Shown here: positions 8,310 to 16,482 of the stretch, one piece after another | How positions within the stretch are numbered: position 1 is the stretch's first letter | Layout of the letters: every line of letters starts with the position of its first letter | Source: an uncultured Leucothrix sp. | GTDB lineage: Bacteria; Pseudomonadota; Gammaproteobacteria; Thiotrichales; Thiotrichaceae | Direction: 5' to 3' | NCBI GenBank assembly: GCA_937923375.1 | Contig: CALAJG010000031.1 | Coordinates: 1-17,090 of the forward strand | DNA: 17,090 nucleotides | Notes under the pieces: model-generated | Database searches by the model: none | Seen by the model: only the letters and a program-made list of their open reading frames with translations | Told to the model about the DNA's origin: nothing | Position numbers and translations under genes: made by a program

Positions 8310-8433
8310 GTGTCCAATCATAATTTCTCTCTGCCACCTATCTGATTCTAATCCACTAGTACCCAAACTACAGGACAAATTCACAGATCCATTGCATCCT
8401 TAACTCATAATTTACAACAATAAAGAGTTAGAT

Positions 8434-9303
8434 GTGATTTTCACTGTCGATGTAGAAGACTGGTCACAGTCAGTATTAAACCGTAACAACCCTGTTACCG
8501 AGCGCGTACTTCACAGCACCCATTTGGTAATGGATATTCTGGCTGAGAACGGCACTAAGGCAACCTTTTTCACGCTAGGCAACGTCGCTGAAAAGTTTCC
8601 TGAGCTAATTAAACGCATGGCCGATGAAGGTCATGAAGTGGCTTCGCATGGATACGATCATAGAAACATCTACACCATGAGTCAGAAAGAAATGCTTGAA
8701 GATATCGGTAAGTCTGTCAAATTACTAGAAGATGCTTCCGGGCAAAAAGTAATTGGCTTTCGAGCACCTAACTTTTCAATTAGAGAGCATCTGTTTCCGG
8801 CCTTTTGTGAAACATTATCAACGCTGGGGATACGTTACGACTCCTCTCTTTTCCCGATGAAAGCACTCAAATATGGCATAGAAAAGAAGTACGACTTAAG
8901 CGTTTTTAAAGAATTTGGAATTGATGAGTACTACCTCAGTTACATCAAAGTAAGGGGCTACAAGCTGCCCTACTTCGGCGGTGGCTATTTCCGCCTATCA
9001 CCCTACTCAATGACGCAAAAACTGAGCCAGCCCTTGCCAGAATCTTCTGTTTTTTACATGCACCCTTACGAAGTTGATCCCGGCGAGTTAGAGTTCGTCA
9101 AAGCCAATTATGGACAGTTGCCTCTCAAGTGGCGTTTAACACAGTTTGCTGGCAGAAGCGGAGTGCCCGACAAACTTAGGAAGCTAATCCGTAATTATGA
9201 CATGATGTCATTTCGGAATGCGTACTATGCAGAAGACAGCAAACAATCCATAACGATAAAGTCAAACGCTACTACAAGCAGCTTTGCGCAGCTCACGGCG
9301 TAA
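8434..9303 (+). CDS. Polysaccharide deacetylase, exosortase-A/PEP-CTERM-associated type (DUF3473 C-terminus)
   Basis: NodB-fold carbohydrate esterase (CE4) predicted to remove N-acetyl groups from a polysaccharide or its lipid-linked precursor. No signal peptide is present, so it should act in the cytoplasm. The N-terminal TVDVEDW (residues 4-10) supplies the catalytic/metal Asp, ASHGYDH (70-76) the two metal His, and FRAPNFSI (109-116) and YDSSLFP (135-141) the later CE4 motifs. The C-terminal GGGYFRL and FYMHPYEVDP (207-216) match the DUF3473 extension seen in deacetylases of exosortase A/PEP-CTERM exopolysaccharide loci. The start is GTG with an AAAGAG ribosome site 6 nt upstream; the overlapping ATG at 8432 runs straight into a stop. 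Length is 289 aa. No exosortase or glycosyltransferase is in the window, so the substrate is unknown. Its 3' end overlaps the facing ligase gene by 42 nt. Confidence 0.88.
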   Translation: MIFTVDVEDWSQSVLNRNNPVTERVLHSTHLVMDILAENGTKATFFTLGNVAEKFPELIKRMADEGHEVASHGYDHRNIYTMSQKEMLEDIGKSVKLLEDASGQKVIGFRAPNFSIREHLFPAFCETLSTLGIRYDSSLFPMKALKYGIEKKYDLSVFKEFGIDEYYLSYIKVRGYKLPYFGGGYFRLSPYSMTQKLSQPLPESSVFYMHPYEVDPGELEFVKANYGQLPLKWRLTQFAGRSGVPDKLRKLIRNYDMMSFRNAYYAEDSKQSITIKSNATTSSFAQLTA

Positions 9304-10947
9304 TAACCGGCCAGACTTCTGACGAGGTATGCGCTCTACGAACTCTATGTGCTTAGGGCATTTATAAGCACTGAGTTTAGACTTACAGTAGCTTAGTAAC
9401 TGCTCCTCGTCGTTGATGCCATCCTCGCTTACAACAAAAATTTTGACGGCCTGTCCTGAATGATCGTCAGCTACGCCAATCGCGCCGACATCTTCTACAC
9501 TTGGGTGCGTTTTAACTACGGCCTCTATTTCACTCGGGTAAACGATAAAGCCTGAAACATTGATGATATCCCTAATACGTTCGATGAGTTTGATAAATCC
9601 AGACTCCATCATCATAGCCACATCGCCCGTACGAAACCAACCTTCAGCATTAACCGCTCTGATATTGCTACCTGACTTTCGCCAGTATCCCAACATTACT
9701 TGCGGTCCACGAACCCAGAGCTCACCGGCACTTCCATGTGGTAATGGATTCCCCCTCAAATCTCGAATTGAAATCTCTGTCGACGGCAATGGTAGACCTA
9801 CATAGCCATTATATTTCAATAAATTCAGTGGATTAGTAGCAACAGCAGGTGAGGTCTCTGTCATGCCGTAGCACTCAATAACTGGCACCCCAGTAACCTG
9901 AGACCAGTCACGAGCTACAGACTTGTGCAGCGGCATACCCCCAGTGAGGGATAACTTTAGATTGCTGAAATCCAGCTGGTCAAAACCTTTGGTTTTCAGC
10001 AGCTCAAAGAATAAGGTACTAACGCCAACCAGCACCGAAAACGGCTGCTGAGATAACTGTTTAACGGTACTCTCACAATCTCTACCGTCAGCCAGTAGTA
10101 GATTTTTTGCGCCGAGTTTTAAGGGAAATAACAAATTTGCCGTTAGGCCAAAGATATGACAAAGCGGAAGTGCCGAAACAATTGTCTCCTCTCCTGCTAC
10201 CAAATCAAATGATGACCATGCTGATGCCTGTAAAACATTAGCTATCAAGTTTCCATGACTTAACATCACACCTTTTGGAACACCTTCTGTGCCACTGGTG
10301 TATTGAATCAGGGCCAAGGATTCTGGATAAATAATCGGGTCGCCATATGGAGACCTCTTTCCATCGGCATTAGAACGAATCGTTTTATTGAAACAAATTT
10401 GCGACTTCAAACTGTAGGTTGGCACCCGGCCGGATAGCCATTTATGTTGGAAATTATACGCCGTACGCTTAGCACCGCCGAGTAAATCGGCAAGCTGCGT
10501 GGTGATTACAAATTCCAGTTTGGTTTGGTCGATGATTTTCGACAGCTTCCTAGCGCAATCCTCAATGATAACAATCGCTCGACAGCCAGAGTCACTGAGC
10601 TGGTAGCGCAGTTCACTCTGCGTAGAAAGAGGGTCCAGATTTACTACAACCAAACCCGCCCGTATTGCAGCAAAAAATGCTACAGGATACTGAAGGATGT
10701 TCGGTAACATTAGCGCGATGCGATCACCCTGCTTCAGGCCAAGATCGTTGATGAAGTAGGCCGCCATATTGCGGCTGAGTCGCTCAAGGCGGGTGTAGCT
10801 TAGCGATCGGCCAAAGCTTAAGAAGGCAGTGTTTTCAGCATATCGCTCGGTACTTCGGCGCAGCAAATCTGCTAGGGAAGAATATTCACTCAGATCGATC
10901 TCTGCCGGAATGACATCTGGATATTGTTTAAGCCACACTTTCTGCAA
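9262..10947 (-). CDS. FadD-like long-chain acyl-CoA synthetase with altered C-terminal catalytic motif
   Basis: AMP-forming ligase of the ANL superfamily, collinear with E. coli FadD over its whole length (561 aa in both; MQKVWLKQYP versus FadD's MKKVWLNRYP start). FadD activates fatty acids as acyl-CoA at the inner membrane. Motifs: P-loop YTSGTEGVPKG (216-226; Glu at a position that is usually Thr or Ser), YGMTE (360-364), TGD (440-442), and the hinge segment ERIRD (456-460) where FadD has DRKKD. The A10 motif reads PRQKSGRLLRREL, with Arg547 in place of the Lys that drives adenylation in the family. The start is TTG, as I recall for E. coli fadD, with a good Shine-Dalgarno. It lies 72 nt after pmbA on the same strand. 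It may be a divergent paralogue with reduced or changed activity; fatty acid is the likely but unproven substrate. Confidence 0.88.
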   Translation of the reverse strand: MQKVWLKQYPDVIPAEIDLSEYSSLADLLRRSTERYAENTAFLSFGRSLSYTRLERLSRNMAAYFINDLGLKQGDRIALMLPNILQYPVAFFAAIRAGLVVVNLDPLSTQSELRYQLSDSGCRAIVIIEDCARKLSKIIDQTKLEFVITTQLADLLGGAKRTAYNFQHKWLSGRVPTYSLKSQICFNKTIRSNADGKRSPYGDPIIYPESLALIQYTSGTEGVPKGVMLSHGNLIANVLQASAWSSFDLVAGEETIVSALPLCHIFGLTANLLFPLKLGAKNLLLADGRDCESTVKQLSQQPFSVLVGVSTLFFELLKTKGFDQLDFSNLKLSLTGGMPLHKSVARDWSQVTGVPVIECYGMTETSPAVATNPLNLLKYNGYVGLPLPSTEISIRDLRGNPLPHGSAGELWVRGPQVMLGYWRKSGSNIRAVNAEGWFRTGDVAMMMESGFIKLIERIRDIINVSGFIVYPSEIEAVVKTHPSVEDVGAIGVADDHSGQAVKIFVVSEDGINDEEQLLSYCKSKLSAYKCPKHIEFVERIPRQKSGRLLRRELRKAACSSV

Positions 10948-10954
10948 CTATCAG

Positions 10955-10960
10955 CCCCCT
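10955..10960 (-). promoter_or_regulatory. Ribosome binding site supporting the TTG start of the FadD-like gene
   Basis: Read on the minus strand, AGGGGG lies 7 nt before the TTG codon at 10945-10947. Together with the N-terminal match to FadD (KVWL at residues 3-6) it fixes this unusual start codon. Confidence 0.55.
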
Positions 10961-11019
10961 GACAAGCCTTCAACCAATGCGATTGCTGCGCATCATACGT
11001 CATTGCCGCAAATATTTCA

Positions 11020-12357
11020 CTATTCCCCGGAAACCATCATTTTCTCAACTAAAACTGAGCCAGTGCGCGTGCTAATTCGGTCATCCCAGTCATTTCCAAC
11101 GGCGACAATATTAGCGAACATGTCCTTCAAGTTACCTGCAATCGTGATCTCTTCAACCGGGTATTGAATCTTTCCATTTTCAACCCAAAAGCCCGTGGCA
11201 CCTCGTGAATAATCTCCGGTTATCCCATTAATACCGCTGCCGATTAAACCTGTCAGCAGTAGACCCTTATCCATCAAGGCAAGCATTTCTTCATAGCTTT
11301 GTCCTGTAGAGTCAACCGTTAGGTTATGTACACCACTCGCATGCCCTGTCGTTTGCAAGCCCATTTTTCTAGCAGAATAACTACTCAGAAGATAGGTTTG
11401 CACAATGCCATCGGTGACTAAATCTCTCTCCTGAGTGGCCACGCCTTCGCCATCATAGGCTGCACTTCGCGCTCCCTGAGGAATAAATGGCTGCTCCGAT
11501 AAGCGTATAAACTCCGGAAAAACTTTGCTGCCCAGGGAGTCGACTAAAAAGCTGGCTTTACGATAAAGTGAACCACCGCTTATTGCTGATTTGTAATGAC
11601 CAAACAGGCTGCTGGCAAGCTGCGGGATATACATCACTGGTACTTCCCGGTTGCTTAGCTTCCGGGCATCCAATCGCTCTAGTGTCTTCTCAGCAGCAGT
11701 TCGACCCACCGACTCTGCACTATCCAAACGACCTGCCACCCGCGAACTGGTGTACCAATGATCCCGCTGCATACCCTCCCCATTGGCTTCATTTGCTATT
11801 ACCGAGCAACTCAGCGAATGTGAACTGCTAGCACGCACAGCAGCAAAACCATGACTATTGGCATAGGCATTTAGACCGCTATAAGTACTGAGACTGGCCC
11901 CATCACTGTTAGTAATCCGTGAGTCATGGTCTCTGGCCGTCTGCTCACAGCTGATGGCGGTTTCGATCGCTTCTTCCGCAGACAGCTCCCATGGGTGGTA
12001 CAAGTCTAAATCTGGCAGATGGGTTGCCATTAGCTCAGCATCAGCAAGGCCCAGACAATCATCTTCTGATGTAAAGCGGGCGATATTGCAAGCGGCCCGG
12101 ACCGCATCACGAATGGCTGCTTCAGATAAGTCACCGCTGCTGGCTGCGCCCTGCGCTTTATCAAAATAAACGGTTAGGCCAATCCCTTGATCACGGTGAT
12201 ACTCTAGCTTGTCTATTTCGGCCATTCTTACATCAACCGATAAACCATCGCCGCGACTAATGCCTACCTCAGCGCTGGTCGCCCCCTGTTTTTTAGCTTC
12301 CGCTAAAACAAACTGAGTCAGCGCAATTAAATCATCTTTTTTGCTTTGAATTGTCAT
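11020..12357 (-). CDS. pmbA: Metalloprotease subunit TldE/PmbA
   Basis: Partner of TldD in a heterodimeric metalloprotease that degrades unfolded peptides; in E. coli it matures microcin B17 and processes the CcdA antitoxin. The 445-aa protein spans the whole family: an N-terminal region with GISRGDGLSVDVR, the central region, and the typical C-terminus (SRGATGFWVENGKIQYPVEEITIAGN, then DRISTRTGSVLVEKM). As expected for TldE it lacks the HExxxH zinc motif, which TldD provides. The ATG lies only 2 nt after the tldD stop, implying coupled translation and equal expression. In Pseudomonas yjgA often lies between the two genes; here they abut. Identification is secure. Confidence 0.96.
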   Translation of the reverse strand: MTIQSKKDDLIALTQFVLAEAKKQGATSAEVGISRGDGLSVDVRMAEIDKLEYHRDQGIGLTVYFDKAQGAASSGDLSEAAIRDAVRAACNIARFTSEDDCLGLADAELMATHLPDLDLYHPWELSAEEAIETAISCEQTARDHDSRITNSDGASLSTYSGLNAYANSHGFAAVRASSSHSLSCSVIANEANGEGMQRDHWYTSSRVAGRLDSAESVGRTAAEKTLERLDARKLSNREVPVMYIPQLASSLFGHYKSAISGGSLYRKASFLVDSLGSKVFPEFIRLSEQPFIPQGARSAAYDGEGVATQERDLVTDGIVQTYLLSSYSARKMGLQTTGHASGVHNLTVDSTGQSYEEMLALMDKGLLLTGLIGSGINGITGDYSRGATGFWVENGKIQYPVEEITIAGNLKDMFANIVAVGNDWDDRISTRTGSVLVEKMMVSGE

Positions 12358-12359
12358 GA

Positions 12360-13802
12360 TTAGCCCGCCGTCCCGCCAACTGTCATCCCATCGACCCGCA
12401 AGGTTGGCTGTCCAACCCCTACCGGAACGCTTTGACCTGCCTTACCGCAAACCCCTATACCGCCATCCAGCTCCAGATCATTTCCAATCATACCGATGCG
12501 ATTCATAATTTCAGGGCCGTTGCCAATTAGGGTTGCGCCTTTAACGGGCTTGGTCACTTTTCCATCCTCTATCAGGTACGCTTCTGAGGCTGAAAATACG
12601 AATTTTCCTGAGGTGATATCAACTTGGCCACCACCAAAATTAACCGCATAAAGCCCGTTTTTAACCGAGCTTAATATTTCCTGCGGATCATGCTCCCCTC
12701 CCAACATATAAGTATTGGTCATACGCGGCATTGGCAAACTATCATAGGACTCACGACGTCCATTACCTGTTGATTTTTCGCCCATCAGGCCTGCGTTCAT
12801 TTTATCCTGCATATAGCCTTTTAACACGCCATCTTCAATAAGAGTCGTACACTGCGTTGGCACACCCTCATCATCAATAGTAAGTGAGCCCCGGCGATCA
12901 GCCATGGTGCCATTATCAACTACGGTCACGCCTTTAGAGGCTACCTGTTCGCCGACTCTTCCGCTAAATGCTGAAGTGCCTTTGCGATTAAAATCACCTT
13001 CCAAACCATGCCCAACTGCTTCGTGTAGCAGCACCCCTGGCCAACCATTACCGAGCACCACGACTTGCTCACCCATCGGCGCATCTACCGCCTCTAGCTT
13101 AAGCAATGCTTGCCTAACCGCCTCATCTACATAGCCTTTGATCCGGTCAGCCTCCGTAAAGTAGTTAAGACCATAGCGGCCACCGCCGCCGCAACCTGCG
13201 CTTTCACGTTTACCATCTTTCTCTATTATTACTGTCACGCTCATGCGTACCATAGGCCGAACGTCAGCACTCAAATGGCCATTGTGGTCAGCGACTAATA
13301 TCGTGTCGTGCGAAGCAACCACGTTGGCAATCACTTGTTCGACGTAGGGGCTTGCCGAGCGCGCAGTGGTGTCAGCGAGTTGTAGCAGCGCTATTTTTTC
13401 GACTTCAGTCAGAGTGTCCAGAGGGTTTTCAGGTGTGTACAAAGCCTTAAAGGCATCCTGACGGTGCCAGCTTTTCACCCGTCCATCCTGGCCAGCCTTA
13501 CTGATTGCCGATGCGGATTTTGCCGACGCGAGTAACGCCTCCATACTGATTTCATCAGAGTAGGCAAAGCCACTCTTTTCTCCACTCACGGCGCGAACAC
13601 CTACTCCCTGATTAATATTGTAAGAGCCTGACTTAATAATACTGTCTTCTAACACCCATCCTTCAGAGCGTTTTGATTGAAAATACAGATCAGCCAAATC
13701 GGTTTTTGGGCCAACCAAATGATCAAACACGCGATCCAGCTTACTCGTGTCAAGTTCATAAGGTGCCAGTAAGCTCGCTTCAGCTATATCCATTAGATTC
13801 AT
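12360..13802 (-). CDS. tldD: Metalloprotease catalytic subunit TldD
   Basis: Catalytic subunit of the TldD/TldE protease. The zinc motif HEAVGH is at residues 260-265, followed by the conserved GLEGDFNRKGTSAFSG. A glycine-rich SAGCGGGGRYG lies at about 201-211. The C-terminus carries VCGKAGQSVPVGVGQPTL, which includes the conserved Cys metal ligand. Length is 480 aa against 481 in E. coli. The first ATG (13802) is preceded by AAAGG about 8 nt upstream, so it is preferred over Met4. A 60-nt gap separates it from rng, with a TATACT hexamer (minus strand, 13846-13851) that could be a weak -10, but no -35 was found. The large yhdP gene that often sits between rng and tldD is absent. Confidence 0.97.
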   Translation of the reverse strand: MNLMDIAEASLLAPYELDTSKLDRVFDHLVGPKTDLADLYFQSKRSEGWVLEDSIIKSGSYNINQGVGVRAVSGEKSGFAYSDEISMEALLASAKSASAISKAGQDGRVKSWHRQDAFKALYTPENPLDTLTEVEKIALLQLADTTARSASPYVEQVIANVVASHDTILVADHNGHLSADVRPMVRMSVTVIIEKDGKRESAGCGGGGRYGLNYFTEADRIKGYVDEAVRQALLKLEAVDAPMGEQVVVLGNGWPGVLLHEAVGHGLEGDFNRKGTSAFSGRVGEQVASKGVTVVDNGTMADRRGSLTIDDEGVPTQCTTLIEDGVLKGYMQDKMNAGLMGEKSTGNGRRESYDSLPMPRMTNTYMLGGEHDPQEILSSVKNGLYAVNFGGGQVDITSGKFVFSASEAYLIEDGKVTKPVKGATLIGNGPEIMNRIGMIGNDLELDGGIGVCGKAGQSVPVGVGQPTLRVDGMTVGGTAG

Positions 13803-13862
13803 ATTATTAGCCTTTGTGCTTATGCACGTAACAATCTATTAAATTAGTATAGTACGGTGTGA

Positions 13863-15347
13863 TTAAAGTAGCACCACATCAAACTGCTCCTGAGTATAAA
13901 GTGACTCTACCTGAAAACGGATGGGTGTATTAATGAACTCCTGTAACTCAGCCAGGCTCTCTGACTCTTCGTCCAAGAACAAATCAATGACATCAGGAGA
14001 TGCCAGAACTAGCAGCTCGCGAGCATTAAACTGACGAGACTCCCGGGATATTTCCCTGAAAATTTCATAGCACACTGTGACAGATGTCTTAACAAAGCCT
14101 CGTCCATTGCAAACGGCACAAGGCTCACACAAGGTTTGCAACAAGCTTTCTCGGGTTCGTTTACGCGTCATTTCGACTAAGCCGAGCGAAGAAACACCAC
14201 TCACTGCGGTCTTTGAAGGGTCACGCTCCAGGGCTTTTTCTAAAGACTGAATGACTTCAGCTTTATGGTCTTCTGTTCCCATATCAATGAAATCAAGGAT
14301 GATAATTCCACCCAAATTGCGCAGCCTTACCTGCTTAGCAATGCCTTGTGCCGCTTCTAAGTTGGTTTTAAAAATCGTTTCTTCAAGATTTCGGTGACCA
14401 ACATACCCACCCGTATTGACATCGATGGTGGTCATAGCCTCGGTTTGATCAATAATCAAATACCCGCCAGACTTAAGCTGCACTTTTCGGTCCAACGCTT
14501 TTTGAATGTCGTCCTCGACTCCATGCAAATCAAATATCGGACGCTCACCAGGATAATGTTCAATTTTGGATTCAAGCTCAGGAATATACGATTGGCAGAA
14601 CTCAATCAGTCCTGTCACCGTTTCTCTGGAGTCGACCAGAATTTTTCCTAAGTCCTGACTGACCGCATCCCTTAGGATACGCTTGGCAAGGGGTAAATCA
14701 GAATATAGCATCGCTACTTTTTTAGAGGCTTTAGACCGCTGAGTAACCTTGGCCCAAACGCGTCCGAGATAGCGCATGTCAGCCCGCAGCGCTTTTTCAG
14801 TAACACCTTCAGCCACCGTGCGAACGATAAAACCAAATGGAAGATCTTCATCTTCACACACTTGTGCAACAAGCTTTTTTAGACGAGCCCTTTCTTCATC
14901 AGATTCGATTTTGCTAGATACGCCAATAGTTGGTGTATCTGGCATCAGTACCATATAGCGGGACGGAATCGTCACATAGGTTGTTAATCTAGCCCCTTTA
15001 GTACCCAGTGGATCTTTTACCACCTGCACCATAACCCGACTACCTTCCTGCAGTATCTGGTTAATCTTAGGTGGTGGCAAAGCCTCGGGCAGTGAGTCGC
15101 CCATCAGGTCGCCTTTTTGCTGAGTGGATAGGTCAGAGGCGTGAAGAAAAGCAGCTTTCTGCTGGCCAATATCAATAAACGCCGCTTCCATACCCGGCAA
15201 TACCCGGCTGACACGACCATGATAGATATTGCCGACGATGCCCTGGTGCGCGTTACGCTCAATCATGACTTCTTCAAGTGCACCGTTCTCAGTAAGCGCA
15301 ACGCGGCACTCTTGCGGGGTGACATTTATTAGGATTTCTGTACTCAC
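13863..15347 (-). CDS. rng: Ribonuclease G
   Basis: Endoribonuclease of the RNase E/G family that matures the 5' end of 16S rRNA and takes part in mRNA decay. An S1 RNA-binding domain covers about residues 38-130. The catalytic metal-binding aspartates are in TTIDVNTGGYVGH (Asp309) and IIILDFIDM (Asp352). The zinc-link cysteines are in CEPCAVCNGRG (Cys410 and Cys413), where the family has CPxCxGxG. At 494 aa with no long disordered C-terminal tail it is RNase G rather than RNase E. The start is GTG, overlapping the maf stop in a GTGA arrangement of 4 nt, so translation is likely coupled. The order maf-rng is conserved in beta- and gammaproteobacteria. Confidence 0.97.
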   Translation of the reverse strand: MSTEILINVTPQECRVALTENGALEEVMIERNAHQGIVGNIYHGRVSRVLPGMEAAFIDIGQQKAAFLHASDLSTQQKGDLMGDSLPEALPPPKINQILQEGSRVMVQVVKDPLGTKGARLTTYVTIPSRYMVLMPDTPTIGVSSKIESDEERARLKKLVAQVCEDEDLPFGFIVRTVAEGVTEKALRADMRYLGRVWAKVTQRSKASKKVAMLYSDLPLAKRILRDAVSQDLGKILVDSRETVTGLIEFCQSYIPELESKIEHYPGERPIFDLHGVEDDIQKALDRKVQLKSGGYLIIDQTEAMTTIDVNTGGYVGHRNLEETIFKTNLEAAQGIAKQVRLRNLGGIIILDFIDMGTEDHKAEVIQSLEKALERDPSKTAVSGVSSLGLVEMTRKRTRESLLQTLCEPCAVCNGRGFVKTSVTVCYEIFREISRESRQFNARELLVLASPDVIDLFLDEESESLAELQEFINTPIRFQVESLYTQEQFDVVLL

Positions 15348-15976
15348 AATTCACCGCTCATGATACTAGAGTAAGACAGTCCTGCCTCACGAATTAACTG
15401 GGCTGTTTCAAACAGTGGCAAACCCATGATACCAGAGTATGAGCCCTCAATACGTTCAATAAAGACAGCCGCTAAGCCTTGAACAGCATAGGCACCTGCT
15501 TTGTCCTGAGGTTCGCCGGTTTGCCAGTAATCAGTAATTTCCTGAGGGGACAACTCACGAAACTTAACCCGACTGATCGCCGTAGTCTCATAGAATTGAC
15601 CATCGTGAATTAGCGCGACTGCAGTATGGATTTCATGCCAGCGATTTGACATGTTCATCAGCATGGACTCTGCATCCGCATAATCGACTGGTTTTAGTAA
15701 AACCTTTCCATTCAACAAGCCCACAGTATCAGAACCGAGCACCGGAAATTTACCCGATGTTTCCACCGCACCTTGACGGGCTTTTTCTCTAGCAAGCCGT
15801 TTGACCAAGTCAGTAACTATTTCGTCAGGTGCAGGAGTCTCATCGATATCAACAGGATGAACGATAGGTGATATGCCGATTTGGTGCAGCAATTCAACTC
15901 GCCGTGGCGACGCTGAGGCAAGCACTAAGGTTGGATCTTTGTAATCTGACTTATTTGTCAAACTCTCAGCACTCAT
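15344..15976 (-). CDS. maf: Maf family nucleoside triphosphate pyrophosphatase (YhdE-like)
   Basis: Pyrophosphatase that hydrolyses non-canonical or excess nucleoside triphosphates to monophosphates in the cytoplasm; YhdE-type members act on dTTP/UTP and their modified forms. Motifs: SASPRR (residues 21-26), DETP (45-48), LGSDTVG (80-86, with the catalytic Asp83) and LLKP (93-96). SASPRR points to the YhdE rather than the YceF subgroup. I chose the ATG at 15976 (210 aa) because it has a GGGAA ribosome site just upstream and sits 26 nt after the rlmH stop. A longer frame from 16045 would add 23 unconserved residues and overlap rlmH. The 3' end overlaps rng by 4 nt. Confidence 0.93.
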   Translation of the reverse strand: MSAESLTNKSDYKDPTLVLASASPRRVELLHQIGISPIVHPVDIDETPAPDEIVTDLVKRLAREKARQGAVETSGKFPVLGSDTVGLLNGKVLLKPVDYADAESMLMNMSNRWHEIHTAVALIHDGQFYETTAISRVKFRELSPQEITDYWQTGEPQDKAGAYAVQGLAAVFIERIEGSYSGIMGLPLFETAQLIREAGLSYSSIMSGEL

Positions 15977-16002
15977 AGTCTTCCCGGCTTCGGCAACTGT
16001 GT

Positions 16003-16476
16003 TTACCCTGCACGATGATAAGGGTGATTCTCCGTAATAGTCCATGCCCGGTACAGCTGTTCAGCCACTATTACCCGAACCATAGGATGTGGAAAGGTTA
16101 AGTTCGATAACGACCAATGCTCATTGGCAGAGTTGATTAAGTCTTTGGTTAATCCATCTGGGCCACCGACAATTAACGCAACATCAGGCCCCTGCATCAT
16201 CCAATCTTCGAGACGCTCTGCCAACTTCTCAGTGGTCCAGATTTTGCCCAAACCATCCAATGCCACGATATGACACTTGGCAGGCAATGCTTGACGAATT
16301 TTCTCCGCTTCACGCTGCTGCAAGTCCGACGCCCTAACATTTTTACCACGTTTCTCTGGCAGTATCTCTTTCAACACAAGCTTACAATGTGGCGGCATGC
16401 GCTGCGCATATTCATCATAACCCTGTTTAACCCAAGCTGGCATGCGCGTACCGACCGCCAGCAGATAAATCTGCAT
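16003..16476 (-). CDS. rlmH: 23S rRNA (pseudouridine1915-N3)-methyltransferase RlmH
   Basis: SPOUT-fold methyltransferase that modifies pseudouridine 1915 in helix 69 of 23S rRNA on assembled 70S ribosomes. At 157 aa it matches the E. coli protein (155). Visible are the family start MQIYLLAVGTRMPAWV, the SAM-knot glycines in LIVGGPDGL (residues 102-109; Asp where E. coli has Glu) and the C-terminal VRVIVAEQLYRAW followed by HPYHR. It lies 6 nt after rsfS and 26 nt before maf in the same direction. The rsfS-rlmH pairing is one of the most conserved in bacteria and supports the call. Confidence 0.98.
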   Translation of the reverse strand: MQIYLLAVGTRMPAWVKQGYDEYAQRMPPHCKLVLKEILPEKRGKNVRASDLQQREAEKIRQALPAKCHIVALDGLGKIWTTEKLAERLEDWMMQGPDVALIVGGPDGLTKDLINSANEHWSLSNLTFPHPMVRVIVAEQLYRAWTITENHPYHRAG

Positions 16477-16482
16477 GCAGGA

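Noticed and set aside
10948..11019. TATGAT-like and TTGCGG-like hexamers in the pmbA-ligase gap as a promoter for the ligase gene.
   Set aside because: The spacing between them (8 nt) is wrong and no alternative pairing is convincing, so I cannot say whether the ligase has its own promoter.
9560..11167. Several plus-strand open frames antisense to the ligase and pmbA genes (for example 10829-11167).
   Set aside because: They lie opposite well-conserved coding sequence, lack recognisable domains or ribosome sites, and look like chance open frames.
13846..13851. TATACT on the minus strand upstream of tldD as a possible -10 element.
   Set aside because: No acceptable -35 at 16-18 nt spacing; tldD is likely read from the upstream operon.
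15977..16045. Longer maf frame starting at 16045 and overlapping rlmH by 43 nt.
   Set aside because: The extra 23 residues do not resemble Maf N-termini, and the ATG at 15976 has its own ribosome site.
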